DNA of 64,000 nucleotides from Herbaspirillum autotrophicum (GCF_001189915.1 NZ_LFLS01000020.1:1-64000), one strand, 5' to 3'. Shown: positions 25,221-34,771, counted from the stretch's first letter. Notes: generated by a model not told the origin, from the letters alone. Program-made: numbers and translations.

Positions 25221-26732
25221 ATGAAGTTGAATCAGGCAGAACAATTGTTGGCGGCCTTTGTACCGTTTTTCCCGCAAGCCACCGGCATCGGCTCATACGT
25301 TGGCGGTCGTTTGCTGCCAGGCGCGGGCGAATTGATCAGTTTGCAAAATCCGGCCAATGGCCAGGCGACCTTGCAATACGCCGACGCCGATGCGTCGGTG
25401 GTGCAGGCTGCGGTCGAGGCTGCGGCCACCGCCCAAGCCGCATGGTGGAAGCTGACGCATGCCGCGCGCGGACGCATCGTTTTTGCGGTGGGCAACAAGA
25501 TCCGCGAGCATGCGGAAGCCTTGGCGCAACTGGAAGCACTGAGCGCCGGCAAGCCGATCCGCGATTGCCGTGGTGAAGTCGGCAAGGTCGCCGAAATGTT
25601 TGAATATTACGGCGGCTGGGCCGACAAGTTTTACGGCGACGTGATCCCGGTGCCGAGTACGCATCTGAACTACACGCGGCGGGAACCGGTGGGGACCGTC
25701 TTGCAGGTCACGCCGTGGAATGCGCCTTTGTTTACTTGCGGCTGGCAAGTGGCGCCGGCGATTGCGATGGGCAACGCGGTATTGCTCAAGCCATCCGAAC
25801 TGACGCCGTTTACTTCACTGGCGCTGGCATCGCTGGCGGAACAGGCTGGCGTGCCGGTGGGCTTGATCAACGTGCTGGCCGGTTATGGTCATACCGTGGG
25901 CCAGGCGGCCATCGACAATAAGGCGATCAAGAAAGTGGTGTTCGTCGGTTCGCCGCAAACCGGCAAGAAAATTGCCGAAGCCGCAGCCAAACGCTTACTG
26001 CCTTGCGTACTGGAACTGGGTGGCAAGTCGGCCAACATCGTGTTTGAAGATGCCGATCTGAAACGCGCTTGCCTCGGTGCGCAGGCGGCAATTTTTTCTT
26101 CTGCCGGGCAAAGCTGTGTCGCCGGTTCGCGCTTGCTGGTGCAGCGTTCGGTGTACGACCGTTTCGTGGCGATGCTGGTCGATGGTGCGGCGCAGATCAA
26201 GGTCGGGCAGCCGCTCAATGATCAGACTGAAGTCGGGCCGATTTCCAACAGGAAACAGTATGACCATGTGATGAACATGATTGCCGACGGCGTCAAAGCC
26301 GGCGCGCGATTGGCAACCGGCGAGCAGCCGGCGGCGGAAGAAGGATTCTTCGTGCGTCCGACCGTGCTGGCCGATGTGAGCAATGACATGGGTGTGGCCC
26401 GTACCGAAATTTTCGGACCGGTGGTGGTGGCAATTCCATTCGATACCGAAGAAGAGGCGATCCGGATTGCCAATGACAGTGACTTCGGATTGGCCGGTGC
26501 GGTATGGACCAATGATATCGGCCGCGGTCATCGGGTTGCAGCCAGTATCAATGCCGGCACGTTCTGGATCAATGCCTACAAGACGATCAATGTGACGTCG
26601 CCGTTTGGTGGTTATAACCAAAGCGGATACGGCCGTTCCAGCGGCGTCGAGGCGTTGTATGAGTACACGCATACCAAGAGCGTCTGGGTAGAAACGGCAC
26701 AGGCGCCGGTTGCCACATTCGGCTACGCCTGA
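25221..26732 (+). CDS. NAD(P)-dependent aldehyde dehydrogenase
   Basis: From ATG 25221 the 503-residue protein has all class I/II ALDH landmarks: TPWNAPLF (cofactor-site Asn), VFVGSPQTGKKIA, the general base Glu in LELGGKSANIV and the catalytic Cys in SSAGQSCVAGSRLLV. AGGGAG gives good spacing to this ATG, better than the GTG at 25215. The pairing with the beta-hydroxyacid dehydrogenase suggests sequential oxidation of an alcohol or hydroxyacid to an acid. Confidence 0.92.
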   Translation: MKLNQAEQLLAAFVPFFPQATGIGSYVGGRLLPGAGELISLQNPANGQATLQYADADASVVQAAVEAAATAQAAWWKLTHAARGRIVFAVGNKIREHAEALAQLEALSAGKPIRDCRGEVGKVAEMFEYYGGWADKFYGDVIPVPSTHLNYTRREPVGTVLQVTPWNAPLFTCGWQVAPAIAMGNAVLLKPSELTPFTSLALASLAEQAGVPVGLINVLAGYGHTVGQAAIDNKAIKKVVFVGSPQTGKKIAEAAAKRLLPCVLELGGKSANIVFEDADLKRACLGAQAAIFSSAGQSCVAGSRLLVQRSVYDRFVAMLVDGAAQIKVGQPLNDQTEVGPISNRKQYDHVMNMIADGVKAGARLATGEQPAAEEGFFVRPTVLADVSNDMGVARTEIFGPVVVAIPFDTEEEAIRIANDSDFGLAGAVWTNDIGRGHRVAASINAGTFWINAYKTINVTSPFGGYNQSGYGRSSGVEALYEYTHTKSVWVETAQAPVATFGYA

Positions 26733-26905
26733 GTCTGCCGGCAGGCAATCGCGGGACTGGCCGGGACGCGAAAATTCGGTGCCGGCCAGTTCTAAAATGA
26801 TTGTGGTGAGGCCGATGTACGGGCATCATTGCGGGTCGCGTCATGATCTGACGCTTTGACGGGGCAGGGGGAGCCAGTCTCGTCGATTTTCAACACGGAG
26901 AAAAA

Positions 26906-28234
26906 ATGTCTGCTGCATCACTTATACAAGCACCCGCGTCAAATCCCGGCCAGCAAACATGGAAATTATATGTATTTGCGACCGTCATTCTGGTCATCGC
27001 CGAATTCATCGGTTCGCTGACCTTCAAGCTCGGACCCGGCAAGATCGTATTACTGCCGATGGTGTGGGCGTTGATCATGGGTGCCATCCTCGGATCCCTG
27101 CAATCGCGTTTGCCGGGCCCGTTATCGCTCGGGCAGCCACTGCAATTCCGGGCCGCCGCCATTTTGCAGCCAGCATTGCTGCTGTTTGTCGCCAAACTGG
27201 GTTTGATGGTCGGCAGTTCTTTGCCAAAAATCATCGAGTCGGGCTGGGCCCTGGTATTCCAGGAATTCGGCCATTTCGTCGGCACCATCGTGATCGGTTT
27301 GCCGCTGGCCTTGTTGTTGGGGATCAAGCGCGAAGCAATCGGCGCGACATTTTCGGTTGGTCGTGAACCGAGTCTGGCGATCATCGGCGAGCGTTACGGC
27401 ATGGATTCTCCGGAAGGCCGTGGCGTGCTGGCGGAATACATCACCGGTACTTTGTTTGGCGCGGTGTTCATCGCGGTGTTTGCCGGCTTTATCGCCAGCC
27501 TGAATATTTTCCATCCTTATGCATTGGCGATGGGCGCCGGTGTCGGATCGGGCAGCATGATGGCCGCCGCTGCCGGTGCCATTGCCGCGCAGCAGACGCC
27601 TGAAGTGGCCAAGGATGTGGCAACGTTTGCGGCTGCCAGCAATCTGATCACCACTACCATCGGTACCTACTTCACCCTGTTTATTTCCTTGCCGCTGGCG
27701 GTATGGGGTTACCGGGTTCTGGAACCGATCATCGGCCGCACCACATCGTCGTCGACTACACCTGAAGACAATCTGCATCGCGAAACGCATCTGGAAACTG
27801 CCGAGCTGAACCTGGTGCAGCGTCTCGGCGCCTGGGTGTTCGCTGGTGTGCTGACCATCATCGCCAACTGGATCACTTACAAAGTGACACCGCTGGAATC
27901 GATTGGCTGTATCGCCATCATGGTCGCTGCGGTATTCGTCGGCGACTTGCTGCGCTCGCTGACTGGAAAGAAAATCCCGGCGGTGTGCTGGGTCACCGTG
28001 GTCGCCATGTTCCTGACTTCGCCGGCCTGCCCATGGGCAGCCGAGATCGTGGCGATTACCGGCAAGGTCAACTTCCTGGCTGTGATCACACCGATGCTGA
28101 CGTTTGCCGGCTTGTCGATTGCCAAGGATATTCCGGCATTCAGAAAACTCGGATGGCGCATCGTGCTGGTGTCGTTCGCAGCCAATGCCGGCACCTTCAT
28201 TGGTGCGACACTGATTGCCGAGTTCTTCCACTAA
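26906..28234 (+). CDS. DUF3100 multi-span membrane protein (probable transporter)
   Basis: The 442-residue protein is almost entirely hydrophobic with about ten predicted spans and begins with a short cytosolic stretch before WKLYVFATVILVIAEFIGSL. The pattern LGPGKIVLLPMVWALIMG is characteristic of DUF3100. An intramembrane glycine run (GAGVGSGSMMAAAAGAIAA) may line a pathway. No function is proven; operon position after two dehydrogenases suggests a substrate carrier. GGAG precedes the ATG. A strong terminator ends the unit. Confidence 0.8.
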   Translation: MSAASLIQAPASNPGQQTWKLYVFATVILVIAEFIGSLTFKLGPGKIVLLPMVWALIMGAILGSLQSRLPGPLSLGQPLQFRAAAILQPALLLFVAKLGLMVGSSLPKIIESGWALVFQEFGHFVGTIVIGLPLALLLGIKREAIGATFSVGREPSLAIIGERYGMDSPEGRGVLAEYITGTLFGAVFIAVFAGFIASLNIFHPYALAMGAGVGSGSMMAAAAGAIAAQQTPEVAKDVATFAAASNLITTTIGTYFTLFISLPLAVWGYRVLEPIIGRTTSSSTTPEDNLHRETHLETAELNLVQRLGAWVFAGVLTIIANWITYKVTPLESIGCIAIMVAAVFVGDLLRSLTGKKIPAVCWVTVVAMFLTSPACPWAAEIVAITGKVNFLAVITPMLTFAGLSIAKDIPAFRKLGWRIVLVSFAANAGTFIGATLIAEFFH

Positions 28235-28328
28235 GATTTGTTCGTGAGGTTGCAGCCGTCTGCTTTGCAGGCGCTGTAATTCACGCATGGCTGGAGGCAG
28301 TCACCAAAGTAAAAAATGCAGCAACAAA

Positions 28329-28370
28329 CAAAAAGCGCATTTCAACGTCAACGTTGAAATGCGCTTTTTT
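28329..28370 (+). terminator. Intrinsic terminator after DUF3100
   Basis: A 17-bp near-perfect stem (AAAGCGCATTTCAACGT with its complement) is followed by TTTTTT. A tracts on the left arm make it usable from both strands. Confidence 0.88.
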
Positions 28371-28434
28371 ATGGCGAGGCCATACGGTGATCGCGGTGCT
28401 TCAGCTCAGGGAAGCAGTGCCGTTCTGAAGAGCA

Positions 28435-28809
28435 TCAGGCACTTTTGTATGCGGCCCATCCGACCATCGCCCACGCCAGTAAAAATGCCGCACCGCCAAT
28501 TGGCGTGATGGCACCGAGAATACGGGTGCCGGTCAGCGCCAGCAGGTACAGACTGCCACTGAAAATCACGATGCCGGCAAACATGATGCCGCCGGCCCAG
28601 CCGAGAATGCCGGGTGCCAGTTTTTGCATCAGCAGTGCGATGGCAAACATGCCGAGCGAATGGGCGATCTGGTAGGTGACTGCGGTATGCCATACCGCCA
28701 GCATATCGGCATCGAGAATTTTCTTCAGACCGTGCGCACCGAAGGCGCCGGCGGCAACGGCAATGAACATGCTGGCCGAAGCCAGAATAAGAAGCAGTCG
28801 TGCGGTCAT
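28435..28809 (-). CDS. DUF423 family membrane protein (YgdD-like)
   Basis: From ATG 28809 the 124-residue protein has four hydrophobic spans and the DUF423 landmarks GAFGAHGLKKIL and HTAVTYQIAHSLGMFA, ending with TPIGGAAFLLAWAMVGWAA. It is an inner-membrane protein of unknown function. The longer in-frame start at 28890 adds residues without family similarity. It precedes the HemS-like gene's 3' end on the same strand. Confidence 0.9.
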   Translation of the reverse strand: MTARLLLILASASMFIAVAAGAFGAHGLKKILDADMLAVWHTAVTYQIAHSLGMFAIALLMQKLAPGILGWAGGIMFAGIVIFSGSLYLLALTGTRILGAITPIGGAAFLLAWAMVGWAAYKSA

Positions 28810-28939
28810 GAAAATCCCGGATTTTGATAAACAAGCGCTTATTCTAATCGAAGGCCGCATGACGCTGCCGGCGTCTGCTTGCCCGGGCAAGGTGACATGC
28901 GTCTCAGACGCCTGTCACGGAAATACATCAGCAATGCAT

Positions 28940-29968
28940 TCAGGTGCCGAAGATCGGCAACAGTCGCATTACGGCATCACGCCATTCACGCGGTTCCGGC
29001 TGGCCGCTGCCTTTCTTGCTCAGGAAACTGGCGATGCGCGTGCCCTGACGATTGAACAGTTCCAGTGATGTCACGATGCCGTCGGTGGTCGGCTTCTTGG
29101 CAACCCAGACCGAATCGATATGGTCTTCGCGCAATTGCATGCGAAAGCCGCTGTTCATGATACCCATCAGCGAATCGCGGCTGCGGATGTTCTTGATCTT
29201 GCCGTAATAGGCCTGGACGATGCCGGCATTGCCTACCTGCGACATCACGGAGGTACCGAATTCAGCCATGCGTTGCAGGATGATGCGTGCCGAGTCGTTG
29301 GCGACCTGATAGGCGAACGCCTTGCCGGCCAGACGCAGCTTGCGCAGGCGTTGCTGATCGAATTGCTCCTGCTGTTGCAGGAAGTCATCGGGGCTGTGGG
29401 CATGCGCCCAGTCGGCGCGCAGCGCATTGATGTCGATCGTATTGTCGATGCCGTCGGCCTGTGCCGTGCCGGAAGCCAGTTGCAACGGCGAGGACTGATC
29501 GGGCGATGCAAAGTCGCCGGCCAGACGACGGAATGCGTCAAGATCGCTGGAGTCATGCATCAGGATCTTGTGCATCATTTCGCCGCGATGATCGAAGAAC
29601 TGAAAACTGTACTGCGGCGGACCATCGCAATTGGCGTCATCGAGCAGGGCAAAACCATATTGCCATTGCGGATAAAAGATGCGCAGGTGGACGGCTTCGG
29701 CTGATTCGTTGTCAGTATCGCTCAGGTGAGGATGATAGATATCGCCGCTGACATTGTGCTTTTCGAGCGAGGCCGAATGATTGCAGGTCAGATCGGTGAC
29801 GTTGCCGACTTCATTGAGACGTTGCAGCAATGGCGCGAACGGGCCTTGCAGTCGAATCGCATTCGGTTGCGCTGCCAGTTGCTGGGCATCGGTCGGATTG
29901 CGCCAGCATACCGGGATTTCCGGAAGCAGGGATTCCGCCACGGCGGCGTTGGAGTTGGTGGTATTCAT
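28940..29968 (-). CDS. hemS: Hemin-degrading/heme-trafficking protein (HemS/ChuS/PhuS family)
   Basis: The 342-residue protein shows the duplicated HemS fold: first half with TDLTCNHSASLEKHNVS and IFYPQWQYGFAL, second half with MGIMNSGFRMQLREDHIDSVWVAKKPTTDGIVTSLELF. Members bind heme in the cytosol and either degrade it or deliver it to heme oxygenase. No heme receptor or ABC genes adjoin it here, which is unusual. A Fur-box-like site lies 155 bases upstream. Confidence 0.85.
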   Translation of the reverse strand: MNTTNSNAAVAESLLPEIPVCWRNPTDAQQLAAQPNAIRLQGPFAPLLQRLNEVGNVTDLTCNHSASLEKHNVSGDIYHPHLSDTDNESAEAVHLRIFYPQWQYGFALLDDANCDGPPQYSFQFFDHRGEMMHKILMHDSSDLDAFRRLAGDFASPDQSSPLQLASGTAQADGIDNTIDINALRADWAHAHSPDDFLQQQEQFDQQRLRKLRLAGKAFAYQVANDSARIILQRMAEFGTSVMSQVGNAGIVQAYYGKIKNIRSRDSLMGIMNSGFRMQLREDHIDSVWVAKKPTTDGIVTSLELFNRQGTRIASFLSKKGSGQPEPREWRDAVMRLLPIFGT

Positions 29969-30123
29969 TTGGCAGGTCCTGTTGCAGTCTGCCGTGCAAT
30001 TCGTCCGTACCGCGAGGGCAGGGCCAGATGCTGGCAGTGATGAGGCTTGAGTCTGACGCCGGTGTCGGTGTCAGACCGGGTATTCTGGTATCTGGTTCAA
30101 GCTGCTTGAAACATTTTTTCAGA

Positions 30124-30150
30124 TGATAATAATTCTCGTTTATTATTCTC
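30124..30150 (-). promoter_or_regulatory. Fur-box-like site upstream of hemS
   Basis: GATAATAATTCTCGTTTATTATTC resembles proteobacterial Fur boxes (AATAATTCTCATTT type, rich in AAT/ATT half-sites). It sits about 155 bases upstream of the hemS ATG and would place hemS under iron control. Confidence 0.6.
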
Positions 30151-30243
30151 GATAGCGCACCTGAATGCAAGAAGGGAAATGTTTTTTTACAAAATCCTGA
30201 TCGACCTGACATGCCTGTCAGCGGCGCATTGTCGTTGCTGTAC

Positions 30244-31587
30244 TCAGACATTTTCCCTCGTGCCCGAACCTGACAATTTCCTGAGGATCAGAAAAATCAG
30301 TGCAGTCGCCATGAATTCGACAATCGCGATGCTGGTCAATCCTTTGCTGTAGTGCCCGGTAGTGCTCTTCAGATAGCCGAGCAACTGGGGCGAGAAGTAG
30401 CCGGCGAGGTTGGCGATGGAGTTGATCACGGCGAGCCCGACCACAATGGCCGTGCCGGAAAGATAACGTCCCGGCAATTGCCAGAATGTCGGGATCGCCC
30501 CCATGGTGCCGGCGGCCGACAGCGCCAGTGACAAGATCACGCCGGCGGCACTTTTCTCGGTCAGGAAGAAAGCCGTCAGCAACAAGCCGATGGCGCCGAT
30601 GGCGGCAGCGACGGCGGTGTGCATGTGCACTTCCTTGTTGCGATCTGACAGATGACCATTGATCACCATGCCCAGCCAGCCGCAGCAATAAATCCCGGCC
30701 ATGATCCAGCCCAGCGTCTGCATGTCGGTAAATCCGACTTCCTTGACCAGGCTCGGGCCGTAATACACCAGCGTTGCATTGCCGGCGATGATGCAAAAGA
30801 ACACCATGATCAGGGTCCACATTCTGAGGCTGCGCAACGAACTGAAGAAACTGTGCTCACGCGGACCCAGCGCCTGTTCTTCTGCCGCAAGCTCGGTGGC
30901 AATGTGTTCTTTTTCGCGCGCATTCAGCCAGCGCGCATCGCGTGGCCGGTCGGTCAGCAGGAAGTACGCCGCCAGCCCCGCCAGGATTGACGGTATGCCT
31001 TCCAGCACGAACAGCCATTGCCAACCCTGATAGTCGCTGACGCCTTGCATGGATTCCATGATGAAGGCGGCCAGCGGACTGCCGACCACCAGAGAGATCG
31101 CCGACGCCGACACGAAAACCGCAAGCGCCTTGCCGCGCCGGTGGGCCGGCAACCAATAGGTCAGATACAGAATCACGCCCGGTTGCAAACCGGCTTCGAA
31201 TGCGCCCATCAGAAACCGCAGAATGTAGAACTGCGTAGTGGTCTGGACCCACGCCATTAAGATGCAGGTGACACCCCAGCCGATGGTGATGCGCATGATG
31301 GTCTTTTTGGCGCCGATCTTTTGCAGCAACAAATTGCTCGGTACTTCAAAGAAAAAATAACCGATAAAGAAAATACCGGCGCCGGCGCCATATACCGCAT
31401 CTGACCATTGCAGATCGTTCATCATGGTCAGTTTGGCAAAGCCGACATTGACCCGGTCCAGCCACGCGAGGAACCAGATCAGGGTGACAAACGGAATGAT
31501 GCGCCAGATCACCCGGCGAAAAGTAATGTCGCGGTCGGCGGCGCTGACGGTAATTCCAACGTCTGGACTGATGGTTGTCGTGTGCAT
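30244..31587 (-). CDS. MFS transporter, anion:cation symporter type
   Basis: From ATG 31587 the 447-residue protein has 12 predicted spans and ACS-family motifs: WFLAWLDRVNVGFAKLTM in span 1, GYFFFEVPSNLLLQKIGAKKT after span 2, and RFLMGAFEAGLQPGVILYLTYWLP. Such carriers import organic anions (aromatic acids, tartrate, glucarate). GGGGAA precedes this ATG; the longer start at 31722 is not supported. It stands alone on the minus strand, without a neighbouring regulator or pathway. Confidence 0.9.
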   Translation of the reverse strand: MHTTTISPDVGITVSAADRDITFRRVIWRIIPFVTLIWFLAWLDRVNVGFAKLTMMNDLQWSDAVYGAGAGIFFIGYFFFEVPSNLLLQKIGAKKTIMRITIGWGVTCILMAWVQTTTQFYILRFLMGAFEAGLQPGVILYLTYWLPAHRRGKALAVFVSASAISLVVGSPLAAFIMESMQGVSDYQGWQWLFVLEGIPSILAGLAAYFLLTDRPRDARWLNAREKEHIATELAAEEQALGPREHSFFSSLRSLRMWTLIMVFFCIIAGNATLVYYGPSLVKEVGFTDMQTLGWIMAGIYCCGWLGMVINGHLSDRNKEVHMHTAVAAAIGAIGLLLTAFFLTEKSAAGVILSLALSAAGTMGAIPTFWQLPGRYLSGTAIVVGLAVINSIANLAGYFSPQLLGYLKSTTGHYSKGLTSIAIVEFMATALIFLILRKLSGSGTRENV

Positions 31588-31956
31588 GAAATTCCCCTTT
31601 TGGCGAAGGCGTTGCCGGTCAAGACAAAAAGCCTGCTGGCGATGGTCCGGTGTCGCGATCTTTCGGCACATCTCTGGTGCGCATTTCCCCTGTAGTGGAA
31701 TGCAATGCAAAGAATGTGCCATGCGTCAGAATTGGCGTGCTGAAGTGTTGATGAAGATTGTCGGGATATGGCCGGCGCCAATGCCGAGTGCGCCGGAATG
31801 ATGCGGCGTCGGATGCCGGCAGGGAAGAGCGGGCAGTGTGCGAACCGCTGTTACGACATCAGTGGTGATGTGGTTTTTTTGGGGAACTCGCGTCGATGCC
31901 GGAGGAAGAGAAGAGGGCGCTTGCATGCGCGCCCGGAAATAATATGCCGGAAATGA
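31588..31956. other. Intergenic region without a recognisable gene
   Basis: About 370 bases upstream of the MFS gene. Short frames occur on both strands but none has a ribosome site with a plausible product. It should hold the MFS promoter, which I cannot pinpoint. Confidence 0.4.
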
Positions 31957-31996
31957 CAAAGGGACTTCAATTGCTTGAAGTCCCTTGTGTTTTTTG
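31957..31996 (-). terminator. Terminator hairpin downstream of tRNA-Lys
   Basis: AAGGGACTTCAA pairs with TTGAAGTCCCTT over a 4-base loop, with A/T runs on both sides. It lies about 30 bases past the tRNA 3' end on the minus strand and can work in both directions. Confidence 0.75.
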
Positions 31997-32023
31997 CTTG
32001 CTGCTTTGTACTGCTTGCATTCG

Positions 32024-32099
32024 TGGTAGGCCGTGCGGGATTCGAACCTGCGACCAACGGATTAAAAGTCCGCTGCTCTACCAGCTGAGCTAACGACCC
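32024..32099 (-). tRNA. tRNA-Lys (anticodon TTT)
   Basis: On the minus strand the 76-base gene reads GGGTCGTTAGCTCAGCTGGT at its 5' end, has GCGGACTTTTAATCCGT for the anticodon arm (TTT anticodon), the T arm GGTTCGAATCC and an encoded CCA end. The acceptor stem contains two G-U pairs (1-72 and 4-69) and the T stem has an A-C mismatch (51-63), because the 3' half reads CCCGCACGGCCT instead of the usual CCTGCACGACCC. A good promoter lies directly upstream. Confidence 0.93.
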
Positions 32100-32110
32100 G
32101 AAAGACCGCT

Positions 32111-32140
32111 ATTATATGAGAGATTAATCGGGCATGTCAA
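32111..32140 (-). promoter_or_regulatory. Sigma-70 promoter of tRNA-Lys
   Basis: TTGACA (32140-32135) and TATAAT (32116-32111), both perfect consensus, are 18 bases apart on the minus strand, with the tRNA starting 12 bases beyond the -10 box. Confidence 0.82.
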
Positions 32141-32153
32141 ACAGCGCGGTAAA

Positions 32154-32915
32154 TTATTTCAATGCCGCCAGTCTTTCCTTGCCGGTTTGCGCCGCAGCGC
32201 TGTCCGGATACTTGGCAATCAGTGATTCCAGAGCCTTCTTCGCTGCCGCCTTATCCTTCAATTCCGCATACGAGCTGCCGATGTTGAGCATGGCGTCGGC
32301 TACCTTCGGATTATCCGGGTAGTTTTTCACGACCAGCTGCTGAGCTGCAATGGCGCCCTTGTAGTCGCGTTGTGCATACAGCGAATTGCCGAGCCAGTAT
32401 TGCGCCGACGCGGCATAGCCGGATTGCGGATAACGTTTCAGGAAATCGGAAAAGGCATTGCCTGCGCCCTTGTAGTCGCCACCCTTGAACATGCCGAGTG
32501 CAGCGTCATAGGACTTCTGTTCGTTTATTTCGACGCTGACTTCCTTGCCGTCGACCGTCACTCGTTGTGGTTCGAGCTTGCGCATGCGACTGTCGAGGTC
32601 GACATAGAAGTCCTTCTGGCGTTGTTGCGTATTGGCCAGTTCGTTGGTGAGGACTTCTACCTGACCGCGCAACTTGGCGATTTCCTGGCGCAACTGATCA
32701 TTTTGATCGGACAGGCTCAGCGCGCTGTTCTTGTCCGACTTGTTGGCCATGTCGCGTTGCAGGGAATCGACTTTGTTGCGCAGATCGAGAATCGCCTTGC
32801 GTGCCTCGTCGTCGTCAAAAATACCTGCATGTGCCGTCATCGGGAAATACGCCACAGCGGCCAGCATGGCCACTGCGGATACCGACTTCAGTGCAGATGT
32901 GAGAGAGGTACGCAT
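32154..32915 (-). CDS. cpoB: Tol-Pal system protein CpoB (YbgF)
   Basis: The 253-residue periplasmic protein has a signal peptide ending THAG near residue 31, an N-terminal trimerising coiled-coil (KVDSLQRDMANKSDKNSAL and the following ELANTQQRQK region) and a C-terminal set of TPR repeats (SYDAALGMFKGGDYKGAGNAF, AQYWLGNSLYAQRDYKGAI, SYAELKDKAAAKKALESLI). CpoB coordinates peptidoglycan synthesis with outer-membrane constriction at division. It is the last gene of the tol operon, 5 bases after pal. Confidence 0.95.
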   Translation of the reverse strand: MRTSLTSALKSVSAVAMLAAVAYFPMTAHAGIFDDDEARKAILDLRNKVDSLQRDMANKSDKNSALSLSDQNDQLRQEIAKLRGQVEVLTNELANTQQRQKDFYVDLDSRMRKLEPQRVTVDGKEVSVEINEQKSYDAALGMFKGGDYKGAGNAFSDFLKRYPQSGYAASAQYWLGNSLYAQRDYKGAIAAQQLVVKNYPDNPKVADAMLNIGSSYAELKDKAAAKKALESLIAKYPDSAAAQTGKERLAALK

Positions 32916-32920
32916 GCGGA

Positions 32921-33451
32921 TTATTGATAGGCGATGTCAGCGCGGCGGTTTTCTGCCCATGCTGCTTCATCGTTACCCAGTGCCTTCGGCTTTTCCTTGC
33001 CGAACGAAACTGCTTCTACCTGTGCTTCGGATACGCCCAGCAAAGCCAGTGCCTTGCGGACTGCTTCGGCACGTTTCTGACCGAGGGCCAGATTGTATTC
33101 TGCGCCGCCGCGATCATCGGTATTGCCCTGGATGATGACCTTGCGATCCTTGTGTGCATTCAGGTACTTGGCATGGGCTTCCACCACCGAGCGGAATTCT
33201 TCCTTGACGCTGTAGCTGTCATAGTCAAAGTAGATGCTGCGCTTGGACAGAATGCCTTGCGGGTCGTTGAGCGGATCGGTGGAACCGGCGTTGACGGTAT
33301 TGACCGAACGCGGATCAGCACCGCCGGTACCGGCGCCGCTGCCGGCACGGTTTTCAACCGGAGCCTTGTCTTCCAGCTTGACCGGGGATGAGCAGGCAGC
33401 CAGCAGCAGAGCGCCGGTGAGAATGATTGCAATCGAACTAAGTGTGCGCAT
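32921..33451 (-). CDS. pal: Peptidoglycan-associated lipoprotein Pal
   Basis: The 176-residue lipoprotein has a lipobox (LLLAACSS, Cys near residue 20), a linker rich in Gly/Asp, and an OmpA-C domain (SIYFDYDSYSVKEEF, VIIQGNTDDRGGAEYNLALGQKRAEAV) that binds meso-DAP in peptidoglycan. It anchors the outer membrane to the wall and partners TolB. It lies 36 bases downstream of tolB. Confidence 0.97.
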   Translation of the reverse strand: MRTLSSIAIILTGALLLAACSSPVKLEDKAPVENRAGSGAGTGGADPRSVNTVNAGSTDPLNDPQGILSKRSIYFDYDSYSVKEEFRSVVEAHAKYLNAHKDRKVIIQGNTDDRGGAEYNLALGQKRAEAVRKALALLGVSEAQVEAVSFGKEKPKALGNDEAAWAENRRADIAYQ

Positions 33452-33487
33452 TTGAAACTCCTTGTCGTGAATGAATGTGAATTGTCT

Positions 33488-34768
33488 TTATTTCATGAAC
33501 GGACCCCAGGTCGGTTCCCTTACATCACCTGCCTGAGTTGTTAAGCGCTGTTTGACTCGTCCATCCACCGACACGATGGCGAGCGATCCGCGACGACCAG
33601 ATTCTGTTGCATACATGATGTACTTGCCGTTTGGCGAAAAGCTGGGCGACTCGTCTTTGACGGTGTCCGACAGGCGTTGTTCCTGACCGTTGGTCAAATC
33701 CAGCGCATAAAGCTGAAATTTACCTTCGCGCCGGGAAATATACGCCAATACCTTGCCATCAGGGGACAGGCGCGGGCTGATGTTGTAGCTGCCGCTGAAG
33801 GTCACGCGCTGAGCGTCGCCGCCGCTGATGCCGACTTTGTAGATTTGCGGGCCGCCGCTGCGATCACTGGTGAAGTAAATGCTGCCGCCATCCGGGGAAA
33901 ACTGCGGTTCGGTATCGATACCGTTGGTATTGGTCAGGCGGCGTACACCGGAACCGTCGGCATTGATGATGTAGACCTGCGTCAGGCCGTCGCGCGTGAG
34001 CGCCACTGCCAGTCGCGAGCCGTCAGGCGACCATGACGGCGCCGAGTTGCTGCCCTTGAAGTTGGCGACGACGGTGCGTTGACGAGTCACCAGATTCTGC
34101 ACGTAGATGATCGGTTTTTTCGCTTCAAATGAGACATACGCCACTTTGCTGCCATCCGGCGACCAGGCTGGCGAAATGATCGGCTCATTCGAGCGCAGCG
34201 CCACCTGATTGCCTTCGCCGTCGGCATCGGCTACTTCCAGGCGGAATTCCTTGCCGGCCTTGGTGACATACGCGATGCGGGTCGAGAAGATACCGGGGAT
34301 GCCGGTCAGTTTCTGATAAATGTCATCGGCGATACGGTGGGCAGTCAGGCGCAACTGTTGTGGCGGGGTGCCGATCGACAATGCCGACAACTGGCTGGAC
34401 TTGAGGTTGTCGAGCAGGCGGTAACGCACATCGAAGCGGCCGTCGGCCAGACGCTGCACGCTGCCGACGACCAGTGCATCGGCGCCGCGCGCTTTCCAGT
34501 CGGCATAGTTGATGGTGGAGGTTTCCGACAAGACGTCGCCGGTATCGATCAGTTTGAATACGCCGCTGCGGGCGAGATCGGCCTTGATGATGGCGGACAC
34601 CTGCTGCGGTGCTACCGACTCATTGGCAAACGACGCGATGGCAATCGGAATCTGGCTGGCGCCAACGCCGGAAATTTCCACCCGCAACTGCGCGTGCACC
34701 ACGCCGGCGAATGTCAGTCCCAGGGAGGTCAGTGCAATCAGGGTCAGGTTACGCAGGGTTCTGATCAT
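33488..34768 (-). CDS. tolB: Tol-Pal system periplasmic protein TolB
   Basis: The 426-residue protein has a signal peptide ([18 protein letters not shown]), an N-terminal D1 domain and a C-terminal beta-propeller with repeated SPDG motifs ([65 protein letters not shown]). TolB binds Pal and the C-terminal domain of TolA. It starts 3 bases after the tolA stop, indicating translational coupling. Confidence 0.97.
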   Translation of the reverse strand: MIRTLRNLTLIALTSLGLTFAGVVHAQLRVEISGVGASQIPIAIASFANESVAPQQVSAIIKADLARSGVFKLIDTGDVLSETSTINYADWKARGADALVVGSVQRLADGRFDVRYRLLDNLKSSQLSALSIGTPPQQLRLTAHRIADDIYQKLTGIPGIFSTRIAYVTKAGKEFRLEVADADGEGNQVALRSNEPIISPAWSPDGSKVAYVSFEAKKPIIYVQNLVTRQRTVVANFKGSNSAPSWSPDGSRLAVALTRDGLTQVYIINADGSGVRRLTNTNGIDTEPQFSPDGGSIYFTSDRSGGPQIYKVGISGGDAQRVTFSGSYNISPRLSPDGKVLAYISRREGKFQLYALDLTNGQEQRLSDTVKDESPSFSPNGKYIMYATESGRRGSLAIVSVDGRVKQRLTTQAGDVREPTWGPFMK

Positions 34769-34771
34769 TGT

